A DNA stretch of 64,000 nt from Thalassovita mangrovi (GCF_009857745.1 NZ_WWEN01000002.1:310001-374000), one strand, 5' to 3'. Shown: positions 53,620-64,000, numbered from the stretch's first letter. A program made the numbers and translations. The notes: generated by a model not told the origin, from the sequence alone.

Positions 53620-54201
53620 CTATACCGATCGCGGTGGGTATTTCCAGCCTCGGCCGCCCCACTCGGCGGCGGACCGCTGCGTTTCCGCCTCGTCCAACAG
53701 GGGCGTGGCCATCAGGTCCTCGATCAGCAGGCTCAGCAATTCGCCGCGCCCGGTCACGCCCGACTTGCGATAGATCGCGTTGAGATGCGCCTTGACCGTG
53801 CCCGGCGCGGTGCCGCGCAGATCGGCGATCTCGGCGATCGACAGCCCCTTGATCACGAACCCGGCCACGTCCTGTTCCGACGGCGTCAGCCCCCAGCTAT
53901 CGTAATAGGCCTGCATCAGGTCGTGCAGCGCCCCCGACGCGATCTGCAACCCACGGACCAGTTGGTCCTGCCGTCGCAGCAGCCGGACCAGGGTGCGGAT
54001 TTCGACCCCGACCGACAAGATCAGCGTCAGCGCGGCCAGCAATTCGATGATCAGGTGCCGATTGACGAAACTGGCCCCGACGCCGAATTCGACCATATCC
54101 ATGAACATGTCCGCCAGGAAAAACACGACTGCAAAGCTCTGGGCCAGGATCAGCAATCCCAGCCCCAGCCCTTTGCGCAAGAACGGTTTGTCTTGTTTCA
54201 A
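53620..54201 (-). CDS. Membrane-anchored LuxR-type regulator
   Basis: 193 aa. Two membrane helices occupy about residues 10-35 and 48-70, followed by a short coiled segment and a C-terminal LuxR/GerE helix-turn-helix (GLTPSEQDVAGFVIKGLSIAEIADLRGTAPGTVKAHLNAIYRKSG). No receiver or autoinducer domain. The DNA-binding part is therefore tethered to the inner membrane. It overlaps the cytochrome b561 gene by 4 bp, so it may sense redox or membrane state and control its own operon. Confidence 0.82.
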   Translation of the reverse strand: MKQDKPFLRKGLGLGLLILAQSFAVVFFLADMFMDMVEFGVGASFVNRHLIIELLAALTLILSVGVEIRTLVRLLRRQDQLVRGLQIASGALHDLMQAYYDSWGLTPSEQDVAGFVIKGLSIAEIADLRGTAPGTVKAHLNAIYRKSGVTGRGELLSLLIEDLMATPLLDEAETQRSAAEWGGRGWKYPPRSV

Positions 54202-54737
54202 GCAGACGTCGCCTTCTCTTCCGGCAGGGTCTTGACCCCCGTCACCATCGCACGCGGCAAGTTAACCCCGGTCCGGCGGCTTTCCAATATCACTGCGGCG
54301 ACATGTAGCACAGCGGAAAAGAACACCCAGTTGGCGAACAACTCGTGGACCTCCTCGACCCATTCGACGCCCCAGAAGGTGTTGGTGGTCATCATGTATC
54401 CCGACAGGCAGATCATCAGAATAGACGCCCACAGGTTATAGATCATCAGCGCGCCAAGCGGCGTGTGCCCCAAGTGTATTCGCTTGCGCCCGCCGATCAT
54501 GTCCGACAGCTGCTCCATCGCCGCGCCCGGATCGAGCGGGAAATCCCTGAACCGCGCGTGCCGGGTACCGATCAGACCCCAGATCAACCGCAGCCCGACC
54601 AGTGCCAGCACGGTATAGCCGACGGTTTCGTGCAGATTGCTGTCCTTGTCGACGATCGCGCCGTTCAGAATGATGCCAAGCGCCACGCCCCAATGGGTCA
54701 TCCGCACCAGCGGGTCCCAGACATTGCTTTGTGTCAT
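54198..54737 (-). CDS. Cytochrome b561-type membrane protein
   Basis: 179 aa, four predicted helices with haem-coordinating His candidates in THWGVAL, NLHETVGY, LGHTPLGAL and VHELFANWVFFSAVLHVAAV. This is the cytochrome b/b6-561 single-domain form that moves electrons across the inner membrane. It stands between a PepSY protein gene and the membrane LuxR gene, on the same strand with a 62-bp gap and a 4-bp overlap, so the three form an operon. Confidence 0.85.
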   Translation of the reverse strand: MTQSNVWDPLVRMTHWGVALGIILNGAIVDKDSNLHETVGYTVLALVGLRLIWGLIGTRHARFRDFPLDPGAAMEQLSDMIGGRKRIHLGHTPLGALMIYNLWASILMICLSGYMMTTNTFWGVEWVEEVHELFANWVFFSAVLHVAAVILESRRTGVNLPRAMVTGVKTLPEEKATSA

Positions 54738-54799
54738 GTTCGTTTCCTCTTCACCCCGGAACGGGCACGGCCCTTAGGCCGCGCCCCGCGACAACCGGT

Positions 54800-55063
54800 T
54801 TAGTCGTCGCCCTTGGTCCGCACAGGGTTCAGGTCGGCGTCGAGATAGATTTCCAGCTTCTTGCCGTCCTTCAGCGCATAGACTTCGTAATACCCGTCCT
54901 CGGTCTTGACCTTGCGCACCTCGTAGCCTTCGCCGGTCATCTTCTCGACGATCTTGGCGCGGGTTTCCTGGTTCAGCATCACTCCCTCGCCCGAAGCCAG
55001 CGCGGGCATCCCCGCCAACGCCAGCACCAAACCGAATCCAACCGCTTTAATCGAACCTGTCAT
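54800..55063 (-). CDS. Exported PepSY-domain protein
   Basis: 87 aa. Signal peptide ending near ALA-SGE, then a single PepSY-like domain: KIVEKMTGEGYEVRKVKTEDGYYEVYALKDGKKLEIYLD. PepSY proteins are often paired with cytochrome b561 or ferric reductases and inhibit or sense partners in the periplasm. It is the first gene of the PepSY-cytochrome-LuxR operon and has a good ACAGGAGAAA ribosome site. Confidence 0.85.
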   Translation of the reverse strand: MTGSIKAVGFGLVLALAGMPALASGEGVMLNQETRAKIVEKMTGEGYEVRKVKTEDGYYEVYALKDGKKLEIYLDADLNPVRTKGDD

Positions 55064-55270
55064 ATTTTTTCTCCTGTCAGGGCGTGATTGCCCTGCCCCG
55101 GAATTGGCCCACGACAGCGGCGAAACCTATTGAACCACAGTGCAAATCGCCGCTCGAACCGGGGTCTATAACTCCGGTTTAGGCGCGATCCAGGCAGGTT
55201 TCTGAAAACTTTACCTTTCCTTCAGGGCGTGGTGTAACCATTGCCCAAACGACTCGACGGGGAGATGATA

Positions 55271-55783
55271 ATGGCCGGTTCGATTAACAAAGTAATACTG
55301 GTGGGCAATCTGGGCCGCGACCCCGAGGTCCGCACCTTCCAGAATGGCGGCAAGGTCTGCAACCTGCGCATCGCGACTTCGGAAACCTGGAAGGACCGCA
55401 ATACCGGCGAACGCCGCGAACGCACCGAATGGCATTCGGTGGCGATCTTCCAGGAAGGGCTGGTGCGCGTCTGCGAACAGTATCTTCGCAAGGGCTCCAA
55501 GGTCTATCTCGAGGGCAAGCTGCAAACCCGCAAATGGCAGGACCAGTCCGGCCAGGACCGCTATACGACCGAAATCGTGCTGCAGGGTTTTGACGGCACG
55601 CTGGTGATGCTGGACGGCCGCGGCGAAGGCGGCGGCGGTGGCGGCTATGGCGGCGGCGACCAGGGCGGTTATGGCGGCGGCTACGGCGGCGGCGATCAGG
55701 GCGGCTATGGCGGCGGCCCGCAGGGCGGCAGCCAGGGCGGCGGCGCTCCGTCGCGCGATCTGGACGACGAAATCCCGTTCTGA
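55271..55783 (+). CDS. ssb: Single-stranded DNA-binding protein
   Basis: 170 aa. OB-fold domain (residues ~1-110: [19 protein letters not shown], then [13 protein letters not shown]), a linker almost entirely of Gly, Tyr and Asp/Gln in GGYGGGDQ-type repeats (~residues 116-155), and the protein-interaction tip DLDDEIPF. Binds exposed single strands in replication, repair and recombination. The start at 55271 is preferred over ATG 55265 because GGGGAG lies 6 bp upstream. A terminator follows. Confidence 0.97.
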   Translation: MAGSINKVILVGNLGRDPEVRTFQNGGKVCNLRIATSETWKDRNTGERRERTEWHSVAIFQEGLVRVCEQYLRKGSKVYLEGKLQTRKWQDQSGQDRYTTEIVLQGFDGTLVMLDGRGEGGGGGGYGGGDQGGYGGGYGGGDQGGYGGGPQGGSQGGGAPSRDLDDEIPF

Positions 55784-55808
55784 TCCGGCCCCAACGCCCG
55801 GAATTGAA

Positions 55809-55834
55809 AGCCGCCCCTTTCGGGCGGCTTTTTT
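55809..55834 (+). terminator. Terminator of ssb
   Basis: GCCGCCC (55810-55816), loop CTTTC, GGGCGGC (55822-55828), then six T residues. Confidence 0.9.
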
Positions 55835-55973
55835 CGTCCGCCCCTGCCCCACACGCCCCAAACACGGGCAATCGGGGCCTTGCCGCGCCGCAAGTGTCGC
55901 AACCGCGCCTTTAACGCTGGCCTTTTCGGCCAATCCGGTATAGCGGGACCGCGAACAACCCAAGGACATCCCC

Positions 55974-57794
<1,821 letters not shown>

Positions 57795-57834
57795 CGCTAG
57801 GTAAAATCGGTCATGCCGGGTATACTGCCCCGGC

Positions 57835-58542
57835 ATGACCAGGTTTTTGTTTTCACGATTTCTGCCTTCCCTCGCGCGAAGTGCCCTTTGCGCGGCCCTG
57901 TTTTTTCCGGCCGCCGCCCTCTCGGACCCCATCGCCTGCCCCAACCCCGCCATCCGGGTCGACGCCCCCGACGGCGAAACCGCCGATCTGGTCTGCACCA
58001 GTTCCGAAAAAGCCCTGCAAAATCTGGCTGCCTGCCACCTGCCGCAGCGTGAACCGGTGCTGATTTCGGTGGTGGAACAGGTCCGCCATCCGCTGGGCAA
58101 CGATTGCGTCGCCTTCGCCGATTGCACCACCCAAGCGATCCAGGTGACCGCGCCCGATTTCATCCCCCGAAATATCGAGGACGGCGATGTTTTCACCCGA
58201 ATCCCCGCCCGCGAAATGTTCGCAAGCCTGATCGCCCACGAACTGACCCACCTGCTCGCCCACCAGTCCCACCCGGACAGGCTGAGCGAAATGGATCACG
58301 AGTACATGGCCTACGCGATGCAGATTCAAAGCCTCGCACCGCAAAGCCGCCGGATTTTCCTTGATCAGACCGCAGGCACCGACCCGCGGGACACCTCGCG
58401 GATCAATGCGTTTTTCATGACCTCGAACCCGTCGCTGTTCGCCGCCCATGTCTGGGCGCATTTTTCCGCCCCCGGCAACGGCTGCGATCATTTCAAGCGC
58501 ATCCTGGACGGCGAAGCGAGCTTCCGGAACTGGACCTACTGA
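57835..58542 (+). CDS. Exported putative gluzincin-like metallopeptidase, family unclear
   Basis: 235 aa. Signal peptide to about residue 30, then five cysteines before the active-site region (35, 54, 67, 91, 97) that may form disulfides. HELTH at residues 135-139, with Glu in MDHEYMAYAM (around 156) 17 residues later, is the gluzincin zinc-ligand layout. No other catalytic landmark stands out, and I cannot assign a family with confidence; similar small DUF proteins exist in Rhodobacteraceae. Probably periplasmic or secreted. Confidence 0.6.
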   Translation: MTRFLFSRFLPSLARSALCAALFFPAAALSDPIACPNPAIRVDAPDGETADLVCTSSEKALQNLAACHLPQREPVLISVVEQVRHPLGNDCVAFADCTTQAIQVTAPDFIPRNIEDGDVFTRIPAREMFASLIAHELTHLLAHQSHPDRLSEMDHEYMAYAMQIQSLAPQSRRIFLDQTAGTDPRDTSRINAFFMTSNPSLFAAHVWAHFSAPGNGCDHFKRILDGEASFRNWTY

Positions 58543-58627
58543 GCCGCCCACGCAGCCGTGAACGGCACCCCTTTGCCATTCGCCGCCGCCACGCTACCCT
58601 CTGCCCCCGGAACAGGAGGAAGACACC

Positions 58628-59188
58628 ATGCGCAAGCTGCAGGCCCAGGGCATTCACCACATCACGCTGACCGGCGCCGACCGGCAGACCTCGATCGATT
58701 TCTGGGAAGGACTGCTGGGCATGCCCTTCGTCTTCGAGCAGCCCAACCTGGACAATCCCGACGAGGGGCACCTGTATTTCGATCCCGGCGACGGGCGGCT
58801 GATCACCGTCTTCACCAACGAGACCCGCAAACCCGATCCCAAGCGCACGCCCACCGATCCGGGCTGCGTGCATCACCTGGCGATCAACCTGTCCAGGGCG
58901 ACCTTTTCACAGGCCGTCACCCGGCTGGAAGAACGCGGCATCGGCCATTCCGGGGTGAAGGACCGGGGCTTCATGGATTCGATCTATTTCAAGGATCCGA
59001 TGGGCTTCCTGATCGAGCTGGCCTGCTACCGGTTCGAACCGCCCTTCGGCTGCTCGCATGCCGACGTGATGATCGAGGCGCACCGGATCCGGGTCGCCCG
59101 CGGCGATTACAACATCGCCGAGGAACACCTGGCCGACGCCATCCAATTGCTGGTCGAACGGCGGCAGCAAACGCTGTCGAGGGATTGA
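58628..59188 (+). CDS. VOC superfamily (glyoxalase/extradiol dioxygenase-like) protein
   Basis: 186 aa. Two vicinal-oxygen-chelate modules: QGIHHITLTGADRQTSIDFW with metal-ligand His and HHLAINLSRATFSQAVTRLEERG in the second half, then FKDPMGFLIELACYRFEPP with the third ligand Glu. Such proteins are ring-cleaving dioxygenases, glyoxalases or fosfomycin-type resistance enzymes; this form resembles the extradiol-like group. AACAGGAGGAAGACACC precedes ATG 58628. Substrate unknown. Confidence 0.8.
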   Translation: MRKLQAQGIHHITLTGADRQTSIDFWEGLLGMPFVFEQPNLDNPDEGHLYFDPGDGRLITVFTNETRKPDPKRTPTDPGCVHHLAINLSRATFSQAVTRLEERGIGHSGVKDRGFMDSIYFKDPMGFLIELACYRFEPPFGCSHADVMIEAHRIRVARGDYNIAEEHLADAIQLLVERRQQTLSRD

Positions 59189-59214
59189 CCCGCGAAAGTT
59201 GCCCGTGGAGGGGG

Positions 59215-59312
59215 ACGCGCGCTACCGCGCGCGTGAGGGGGCGCTGCCCCCGACGTTGAAAATCTTTGGATTTTCAACGCCTCCCCCGGGATATTTATGA
59301 ACAGAAGAAGAT
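59215..59312. repeat. Triple-hairpin intergenic element with tail motif
   Basis: Three successive perfect hairpins: ACGCGCGC-TACC-GCGCGCGT (59215-59234), GGGGGC-GCT-GCCCCC (59237-59251), and an 11-bp stem 59254-59264 / 59269-59279 with TTTG loop (CGTTGAAAATC...). It is followed by CTCCCCCGGGATATTTATGAACAGAAGAAG at about 59281-59310 (given here only by its parts: CTCCCCCGGG, then ATATTTATGAACAGAAG, then AAG). Lies between the convergent VOC and DUF1330 genes. A related tail occurs at 36660-36681. Confidence 0.75.
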
Positions 59313-59320
59313 GGGTGAGA

Positions 59321-59608
59321 TCACTCGGAGGTTTCGACCACCATCAGTTCGCGTTCCGAGGCGCCGCGCGCGTGGCTCAGCGCTTCCTGGTATTCGGGGC
59401 TGTGATAGCAGGCGACGGCGGTGTCCACGTCGGGAAACCGCGCCACCACGTTGCGCGGGCGTTCGCGGCCTTCAAGCTGCACGAAACGGCCGCCGCGGGC
59501 GATGAATTCGCCGCCATGCTTGGCGATGGCGGGGCCGGCCAGTTCGGCGTATTTGCCGTAGGCTTCGGCGTCGGTGACGGTCACATGTGCAATCCAGAGC
59601 GCGCCCAT
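59321..59608 (-). CDS. DUF1330 family protein
   Basis: 95 aa, dimeric alpha-beta barrel (ferredoxin-like) fold of the DUF1330 group. ALWIAHVTVTDAEAYGKYAELAGPAI, then GRERPRNVVARFPDVDTAVACYHSPEYQEAL are the family segments. No function is known; members bind small hydrophobic ligands in crystal structures. ATG 59608 follows GGGAGAACTGAC. The longer open frame upstream (to 59749) overlaps the alaS 3' end and is not coding. Confidence 0.85.
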   Translation of the reverse strand: MGALWIAHVTVTDAEAYGKYAELAGPAIAKHGGEFIARGGRFVQLEGRERPRNVVARFPDVDTAVACYHSPEYQEALSHARGASERELMVVETSE

Positions 59609-59699
59609 GTCAGTTCTCCCTTGGGTCAGATCGGTCATTGCCGCAAAGCATACGCATTTCGGCAATGACGTCGATCCATTTTTGACCATCCGGTCGAAA

Positions 59700-62351
59700 T
59701 CACAGGGTCGCTTCGGCCGCCTTGATCGCCGCGTCGGCATTTGCGACATCCTTGCCGCCGCCCTGCGCCATGTCGGGGCGGCCGCCGCCGCCCTTGCCGC
59801 CCAGTTCCGGCACCGCCGCCTTGACCAGATCGACCGCCGACACCTTGTCGGTCAGGTCCTTGGTCACGCCCGCGGCCACCGCCACCTTGTCGCCGGTATC
59901 CGCGATCAGCAGCACCGCGCCCGATCCCAGCCGCGCCTTGTGTTCGTCGATCAGCGCCGGCAAGTCCTTGCCCGACACGCCGGTCAACACCTGGGCCAGG
60001 AACTTGACGCCGTTGATGTCCTTCGCCTCGGGGCCCGCGCCCTGCCCGGCGCCGCCGGCCATGGCCAGTTCGCGGCGCAGCTGCGCCACTTCGTTGGCCA
60101 GCGCCTTGCGTTCCGACAGCAGCGCATCGACACGCTCGGCCACTTCCGAAGGCTGCGCCTTCAGCGCCGCGGTCACCGTCGCCAGCGTCCCGGCCTGGTC
60201 GTGCAGGTAATCCAGCGCCGCCTGCCCGGTCAGCGCCTCGATCCGGCGCACGCCGGCGCTCGACGCGCTGTCGCCCAGGATCACGCACATGCCGATATCG
60301 CCGGTCTGTTTCACATGGGTGCCGCCGCACAGTTCGAGCGAATAGGTATCGCCGCCCTGGCCCTTGCCGGTATCGGCCCGCCCCATCGACACGACCCGCA
60401 CCTCGTCGCCGTATTTTTCGCCGAACAGCGCCTGCGCGCCGATGGCGCGGGCATCGTCCGGCGTCATGATCCGCGTCTCCACCGGCGTGTTCTGCCGGAT
60501 GAAGGCGTTGACGTCCGCCGTCACCTTGCTCAGCTCGGCATCAGACAGCGCCTTGGCATGGCTGAAATCGAACCGCAGCCGGTCCGGCGCGTTGAGCGAG
60601 CCGCGCTGCGCCACGTGATCACCCAGCGTTTCGCGCAAAGCCTCGTGCAGCAGGTGGGTGGCCGAGTGGTTGGCGCGGATGGCAGAGCGGCGCGCGTGAT
60701 CCACTTCCAGCACCGCACCTTCGCCGCTGGCGATCTCGCCCTCGGTCACTTCGGCGAAATGGATGAAGACGCCGGCGGCCTTTTTCGTGTCGGTGATCCG
60801 GGCCGCACCGTTTTCGGTTTTCAGCAGGCCGGTATCGCCGACCTGGCCGCCGCTTTCGCCGTAAAACGGCGTCTGGTTGACGGCGATCTGCACGCTGTCG
60901 CCCTTCGCGGCCTTGTCGACCTGTGCGCCGTCCTTGATCAGCGCCACGATCTGGCCCTCGGCCGTTTCGGTGTCGTAGCCCAGGAATTCGGTCACGCCCT
61001 TATGTTCGGCGATATCGAACCAGATGGTGGCGTCGGCCGCTTCGCCCGACCCGGCCCAGGCGGCGCGCGCCTTGGCCTTCTGTTCTTCCATCGCGGCATC
61101 GAACCCGTCGGTATCGACGCCCAGACCCTTTTCGCGCAGCGCATCCTGCGTCAGGTCGAGCGGGAAACCGTAAGTGTCGTAAAGCTTGAACGCCGCCTCG
61201 CCCGGCAGCGCATCGCCTTCTTTCAGCCCAGCGACCTCGTCGTCCAGCAGCTTCAGACCACGATCCAGCGTCTGCTTGAACCGGGTTTCCTCCAGCTGCA
61301 GCGTTTCCTCGATCAGCGCCTGGGCGCGGCGCAGTTCCGGATAGGCGTCGCCCATCTGGGTGACCAGCGCGGGCACCAGCCGGTGCATGACCGGGTCCTT
61401 GGCGCCCAGCAGGTGCGCGTGGCGCATCGCCCGGCGCATGATCCGGCGCAGCACGTAACCACGGCCATCGTTGCTGGGCATCACCCCGTCGGCGATCAGG
61501 AACGACGTCGAGCGCAGGTGATCCGCGATCACCCGGTGATGCACGTTCTGATCGCCATACGGGTCGACGTTGGTGGCGTTGGCGCTGGCCTCGATCAGGT
61601 ATTTGAACAGGTCGGTGTCGTAATTGTCATGGCTGCCCTGCAGCAGCGCGCCGATCCGTTCCAGCCCCATGCCGGTGTCGATCGACTGCATGTCCAGCTC
61701 GCGCATGGTGCCGTCTTCGAACTGTTCGTTCTGCATGAAAACGACGTTCCAGATTTCGATGAAACGATCGCCGTCTTCCTCGGGCGAACCCGGAGGGCCG
61801 CCCCAGATGTGGTCGCCGTGGTCATAGAAAATCTCGGTGCACGGGCCGCAGGGGCCGGTCGGGCCCATCTGCCAGAAATTGTCCGAGGTGGCGATGCGGA
61901 TGATCCGGTCTTCCGGCACGCCGACCTTTTTCCAGATCTCGAAGGCCTCGTCATCGGTGTGATAGACGGTGGTCAGAAGCCGGCTCTTGTCGATGCCGAA
62001 TTCGCGGGTCACCAGTTCCCAGGCGAACGGGATCGCTTCCTTCTTGAAGTAATCGCCGAAGCTGAAATTCCCCAGCATCTCGAAGAAGGTATGGTGACGC
62101 GCGGTGTAGCCCACATTGTCGAGGTCATTGTGCTTGCCGCCCGCCCGCACGCATTTCTGCGCCGTGGTGGCACGTTTGTAATCGCGGTGTTCGACCCCGG
62201 TGAACAGGTTCTTGAACTGAACCATGCCGGAATTGACGAACATCAGCGTCGGGTCGTTGCGCGGGACAAGCGGGCTCGAAGGCACGACTTCATGTCCCTG
62301 TTTTTCGAAATAGTTCAGAAAGGTCGAACGGACTTCGTTAAGGCTGGGCAT
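59700..62351 (-). CDS. alaS: Alanyl-tRNA synthetase
   Basis: 883 aa. Charges tRNA-Ala, recognising the G3-U70 pair. Class II catalytic domain at the N terminus ([17 protein letters not shown]), editing domain with the zinc-type [16 protein letters not shown] and [13 protein letters not shown] motifs, and the C-terminal dimerisation domain. A short leader with a weak ribosome site precedes ATG 62351. The frame continues upstream through GC-rich intergenic DNA but without start signals. Confidence 0.97.
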   Translation of the reverse strand: MPSLNEVRSTFLNYFEKQGHEVVPSSPLVPRNDPTLMFVNSGMVQFKNLFTGVEHRDYKRATTAQKCVRAGGKHNDLDNVGYTARHHTFFEMLGNFSFGDYFKKEAIPFAWELVTREFGIDKSRLLTTVYHTDDEAFEIWKKVGVPEDRIIRIATSDNFWQMGPTGPCGPCTEIFYDHGDHIWGGPPGSPEEDGDRFIEIWNVVFMQNEQFEDGTMRELDMQSIDTGMGLERIGALLQGSHDNYDTDLFKYLIEASANATNVDPYGDQNVHHRVIADHLRSTSFLIADGVMPSNDGRGYVLRRIMRRAMRHAHLLGAKDPVMHRLVPALVTQMGDAYPELRRAQALIEETLQLEETRFKQTLDRGLKLLDDEVAGLKEGDALPGEAAFKLYDTYGFPLDLTQDALREKGLGVDTDGFDAAMEEQKAKARAAWAGSGEAADATIWFDIAEHKGVTEFLGYDTETAEGQIVALIKDGAQVDKAAKGDSVQIAVNQTPFYGESGGQVGDTGLLKTENGAARITDTKKAAGVFIHFAEVTEGEIASGEGAVLEVDHARRSAIRANHSATHLLHEALRETLGDHVAQRGSLNAPDRLRFDFSHAKALSDAELSKVTADVNAFIRQNTPVETRIMTPDDARAIGAQALFGEKYGDEVRVVSMGRADTGKGQGGDTYSLELCGGTHVKQTGDIGMCVILGDSASSAGVRRIEALTGQAALDYLHDQAGTLATVTAALKAQPSEVAERVDALLSERKALANEVAQLRRELAMAGGAGQGAGPEAKDINGVKFLAQVLTGVSGKDLPALIDEHKARLGSGAVLLIADTGDKVAVAAGVTKDLTDKVSAVDLVKAAVPELGGKGGGGRPDMAQGGGKDVANADAAIKAAEATL

Positions 62352-62549
62352 CGGTGGGTCTTTCCGGGCAAGACAATGGTCAGGGTGATTTATCCCCCTG
62401 ATCCGCCCATGTCCACAGCAAGTGAAGGGCCGCGCGCCCGGATCGCACCCGGTCCGGGGTCTTTTGGCCCGATGCAGCGGTCCCTCATCGGCGCGCCCCC
62501 GAAGCGGCAGGCCCCTGCCCGGCAAGCGGCGCCGCCGCGCCGCCGGGCA

Positions 62550-62573
62550 GCGCCCGAGCGCGCGCTCGGGCGC
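62550..62573. other. 24-bp perfect palindrome upstream of alaS
   Basis: GCGCCCGAGCGC followed by its own reverse complement. It could fold as a hairpin or cruciform, or bind a dimeric protein; it lies between the recA terminator and the alaS gene. Confidence 0.6.
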
Positions 62574-62619
62574 GCCCCGCCCAGCCGGACGCGGCCGCCA
62601 CATTCAAGCCCCCGAAACG

Positions 62620-62652
62620 AAAACCGCGCCCCGGGGCATCCCCGGGGCGCGG
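62620..62652 (-). terminator. Terminator of recA
   Basis: Perfect 13-bp GC stem (62624-62636 and 62640-62652) with 3-nt loop, followed on the minus strand by TTTTCG. Confidence 0.8.
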
Positions 62653-62683
62653 CTTCATAAAACAGACAGGTCGGTGACCCGGA

Positions 62684-63754
62684 TCAGGCTTCGAGGATAT
62701 CGTCGCCCTCGTCGCGGGTCATTTCGAATTCCAGCCCGTGGGCGGCGCGGATCTTGTCCTCGATCTCCAGTGCCACGTCGGTGTTTTCCTTCAGGAACTG
62801 CTTGGCGTTCTCGCGCCCCTGGCCCAGCCGTTCGTCGTTATAGCTGAACCAGGCGCCGGATTTTTCCACCACCCCAGCCTTGACGCCCAGGTCCAGAAGC
62901 TCGCCGGTCTTGGAAATGCCTTCGCCATACATGATGTCGAATTCGACCTGCTTGAACGGCGGCGCCACCTTGTTCTTGACCACCTTGACGCGGGTGGCGT
63001 TGCCGACCACTTCGTCGCGGTCCTTGATCGCGCCGATGCGGCGGATGTCCAGCCGCACCGAGCTGTAGAATTTCAGAGCGTTGCCGCCGGTGGTGGTTTC
63101 CGGGCTGCCGAACATCACGCCGATCTTCATCCGGATCTGGTTGATGAAGATCACCATGCAGTTCGAGCGGCTGATCGACCCGGTCAGCTTGCGCATCGCC
63201 TGGCTCATCAGGCGGGCCTGCACGCCGACATTGCTGTCGCCCATGTCGCCTTCGAGTTCCGATTTCGGGGTCAGCGCGGCGACCGAATCGACCACCACCA
63301 TGCTGACCGCGCCCGAGCGCACCAGCGTGTCGACGATTTCCAGCGCCTGTTCGCCGGTATCGGGCTGCGAAATCAGCAGTTCGTCCAGGTTGACGCCCAG
63401 CTTCTTGGCATATTGCGGGTCCAGCGCGTGTTCGGCGTCGACGAAGGCGCAGATGCCGCCCTTCTTCTGTTCCTCGGCGACGCAATGCAGCGTCAGCGTG
63501 GTCTTGCCCGAACTTTCCGGGCCGTAGATTTCGATGATCCGGCCCTTGGGCAGGCCGCCGATGCCAAGCGCGATATCCAGGCCCAGCGACCCGGTCGAGG
63601 TCGCCTCGATCTCCTGCACGGCGTTTTCGCCGCCCAGTTTCATGATCGACCCCTTGCCGAACTGCCGTTCGATCTGGGCCAGGGCGCTGTCCAGCGCCTT
63701 CTGCTTGTCCGCGTTGCGTTTGTTGTCCATCGAAAGAAGATCTGCCATTGCCAT
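62684..63754 (-). CDS. recA: Recombinase RecA
   Basis: 356 aa. Binds single-stranded DNA, exchanges strands and triggers LexA self-cleavage. Walker [10 protein letters not shown], the [15 protein letters not shown] switch region, [12 protein letters not shown]-type loop and C-terminal acidic end (DEGDDILEA) are all present. A GGA lies close to ATG 63754; ATG 63748 is a possible alternative. A GTTC-N7-GTTC LexA box stands about 75 bp upstream. Divergent from an unknown gene, and closed by a strong terminator. Confidence 0.97.
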   Translation of the reverse strand: MAMADLLSMDNKRNADKQKALDSALAQIERQFGKGSIMKLGGENAVQEIEATSTGSLGLDIALGIGGLPKGRIIEIYGPESSGKTTLTLHCVAEEQKKGGICAFVDAEHALDPQYAKKLGVNLDELLISQPDTGEQALEIVDTLVRSGAVSMVVVDSVAALTPKSELEGDMGDSNVGVQARLMSQAMRKLTGSISRSNCMVIFINQIRMKIGVMFGSPETTTGGNALKFYSSVRLDIRRIGAIKDRDEVVGNATRVKVVKNKVAPPFKQVEFDIMYGEGISKTGELLDLGVKAGVVEKSGAWFSYNDERLGQGRENAKQFLKENTDVALEIEDKIRAAHGLEFEMTRDEGDDILEA

Positions 63755-63827
63755 TTTTCCGGTCCCTTATCCCACACCCGCAACGGGGCGGCAATCACCT
63801 TGAACTCGGCCTGAGATCGGCCCGAAT

Positions 63828-63842
63828 GTTCCGCCCTTGTTC
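63828..63842. promoter_or_regulatory. LexA (SOS) box of recA
   Basis: GTTC-CGCCCTT-GTTC on the plus strand (GAAC-N7-GAAC towards recA). GTTC-N7-GTTC is the direct-repeat LexA site established for Rhodobacter and other alphaproteobacteria, and is unlike the E. coli palindrome. Confidence 0.85.
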
Positions 63843-63973
63843 TCATTTCCGTTTATGAGATCAAAACAAGAACATTGCAATCAAAAATTTTACATATCCA
63901 GATTTGACCGTTTAGGTTAAGGAATGGTTTAATCGGGCGGCATGGTCCGAACCCAACAGGCGGAGAACACGTT

Positions 63974-64000
63974 ATGCTGATGTTCTGGAAGGAAAAACTT
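63974..64000 (+). CDS. Start of an unidentified gene, truncated by the window end
   Basis: Only nine codons are visible (MLMFWKEKL). GGCGGAG lies 9 bp before ATG 63974, supporting a true start, divergent from recA across about 220 bp that also holds the SOS box. No family can be assigned. In several Rhodobacteraceae a sensor kinase gene sits next to recA, but this fragment is too short to test that. Confidence 0.5.

Larger units (their letters stand above)
62352..62683. other. Intergenic region between alaS and recA, extremely GC-rich
   Basis: 332 bp. From about 62440 to 62600 the sequence is dominated by G and C, including a perfect 24-bp palindrome (62550-62573) and short GCC/GGC repeats. 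The recA terminator lies at 62620-62652. No credible open frame with ribosome site. The alaS promoter must lie here but I cannot identify it. Confidence 0.5.

Noticed and set aside
59574-62660. 1028-codon plus-strand open frame opposite alaS
   Set aside because: Composition is typical of antisense reading of GC-rich genes, and alaS motifs are certain on the other strand.

Overview
The window is a GC-rich stretch of an alphaproteobacterial chromosome, most probably from the family Rhodobacteraceae (Roseobacter/Rhodobacter relatives). The evidence is the gene content and order (a pcaF-paaABCDE phenylacetate operon ending in paaX, a monomeric NADP isocitrate dehydrogenase, the pyrH-frr-uppS-cdsA-dxr-rseP-bamA-skp-fabZ-lpxA-lpxI-lpxB block, a Usg protein) and a GTTC-N7-GTTC LexA box in front of recA. 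I see no insertion sequence, prophage, integrase or CRISPR array. Genes are tightly packed, and both window ends cut a gene.

Layout. 0.4-7 kb: phenylacetate catabolism (3-oxoadipyl-CoA thiolase, PaaABCDE epoxidase, a PaaA-like protein that has lost most di-iron ligands, and PaaX). 7.2-9.4 kb: monomeric isocitrate dehydrogenase. 9.7-14.9 kb: a biotin-dependent acyl-CoA carboxylase pair, divergent from a glutathione transferase and a beta-keto acid cleavage enzyme across a strongly palindromic intergenic region. 15.2-18.8 kb: two tandem, clearly duplicated chemoreceptors, then tRNA-Ile(CAU). 19.2-29.3 kb: mixed housekeeping and accessory genes (a short proline-rich protein, TfoX C-terminal protein, SDR, leishmanolysin-like protease, ndk, two MFS transporters, ABC-F ATPase, DUF302, DUF2267, MarC, Usg). 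29.5-37.4 kb: gyrA, DoxX, MAPEG, carboxypeptidase Taq, ctaA, trmJ and a degenerate ThiE-like protein. 37.4-49.5 kb: a minus-strand envelope, lipid A and isoprenoid block. 49.7-55 kb: miaA, an AraC regulator, di-haem peroxidase, lytic transglycosylase, and a PepSY / cytochrome b561 / membrane-anchored LuxR operon. 55.3-64 kb: ssb, typA, a gluzincin-like secreted protein, VOC, DUF1330, alaS, recA and the start of a divergent gene.

Non-coding signals that conventional annotation would miss: (i) two copies of a ~145-bp intergenic element bounded by identical 21-bp inverted repeats, both sitting between the 3' ends of convergent genes (6973-7116 and 51544-51685); (ii) three back-to-back hairpins plus a recurring tail motif at 59215-59312, again between convergent genes; (iii) a 9-bp stem that would bury the ribosome binding site of usg; (iv) an unusually long palindrome between the carboxylase and BKACE operons; (v) repeated GGTGTGATT sites inside an ACGT-centred inverted repeat ahead of the phenylacetate operon; (vi) a 41-codon single-helix membrane protein between rseP and bamA. 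I did not find a clear-cut new multi-gene system. The best candidates for something undescribed are the convergent-gene repeat element, the degenerate PaaA paralogue and the usg leader hairpin.
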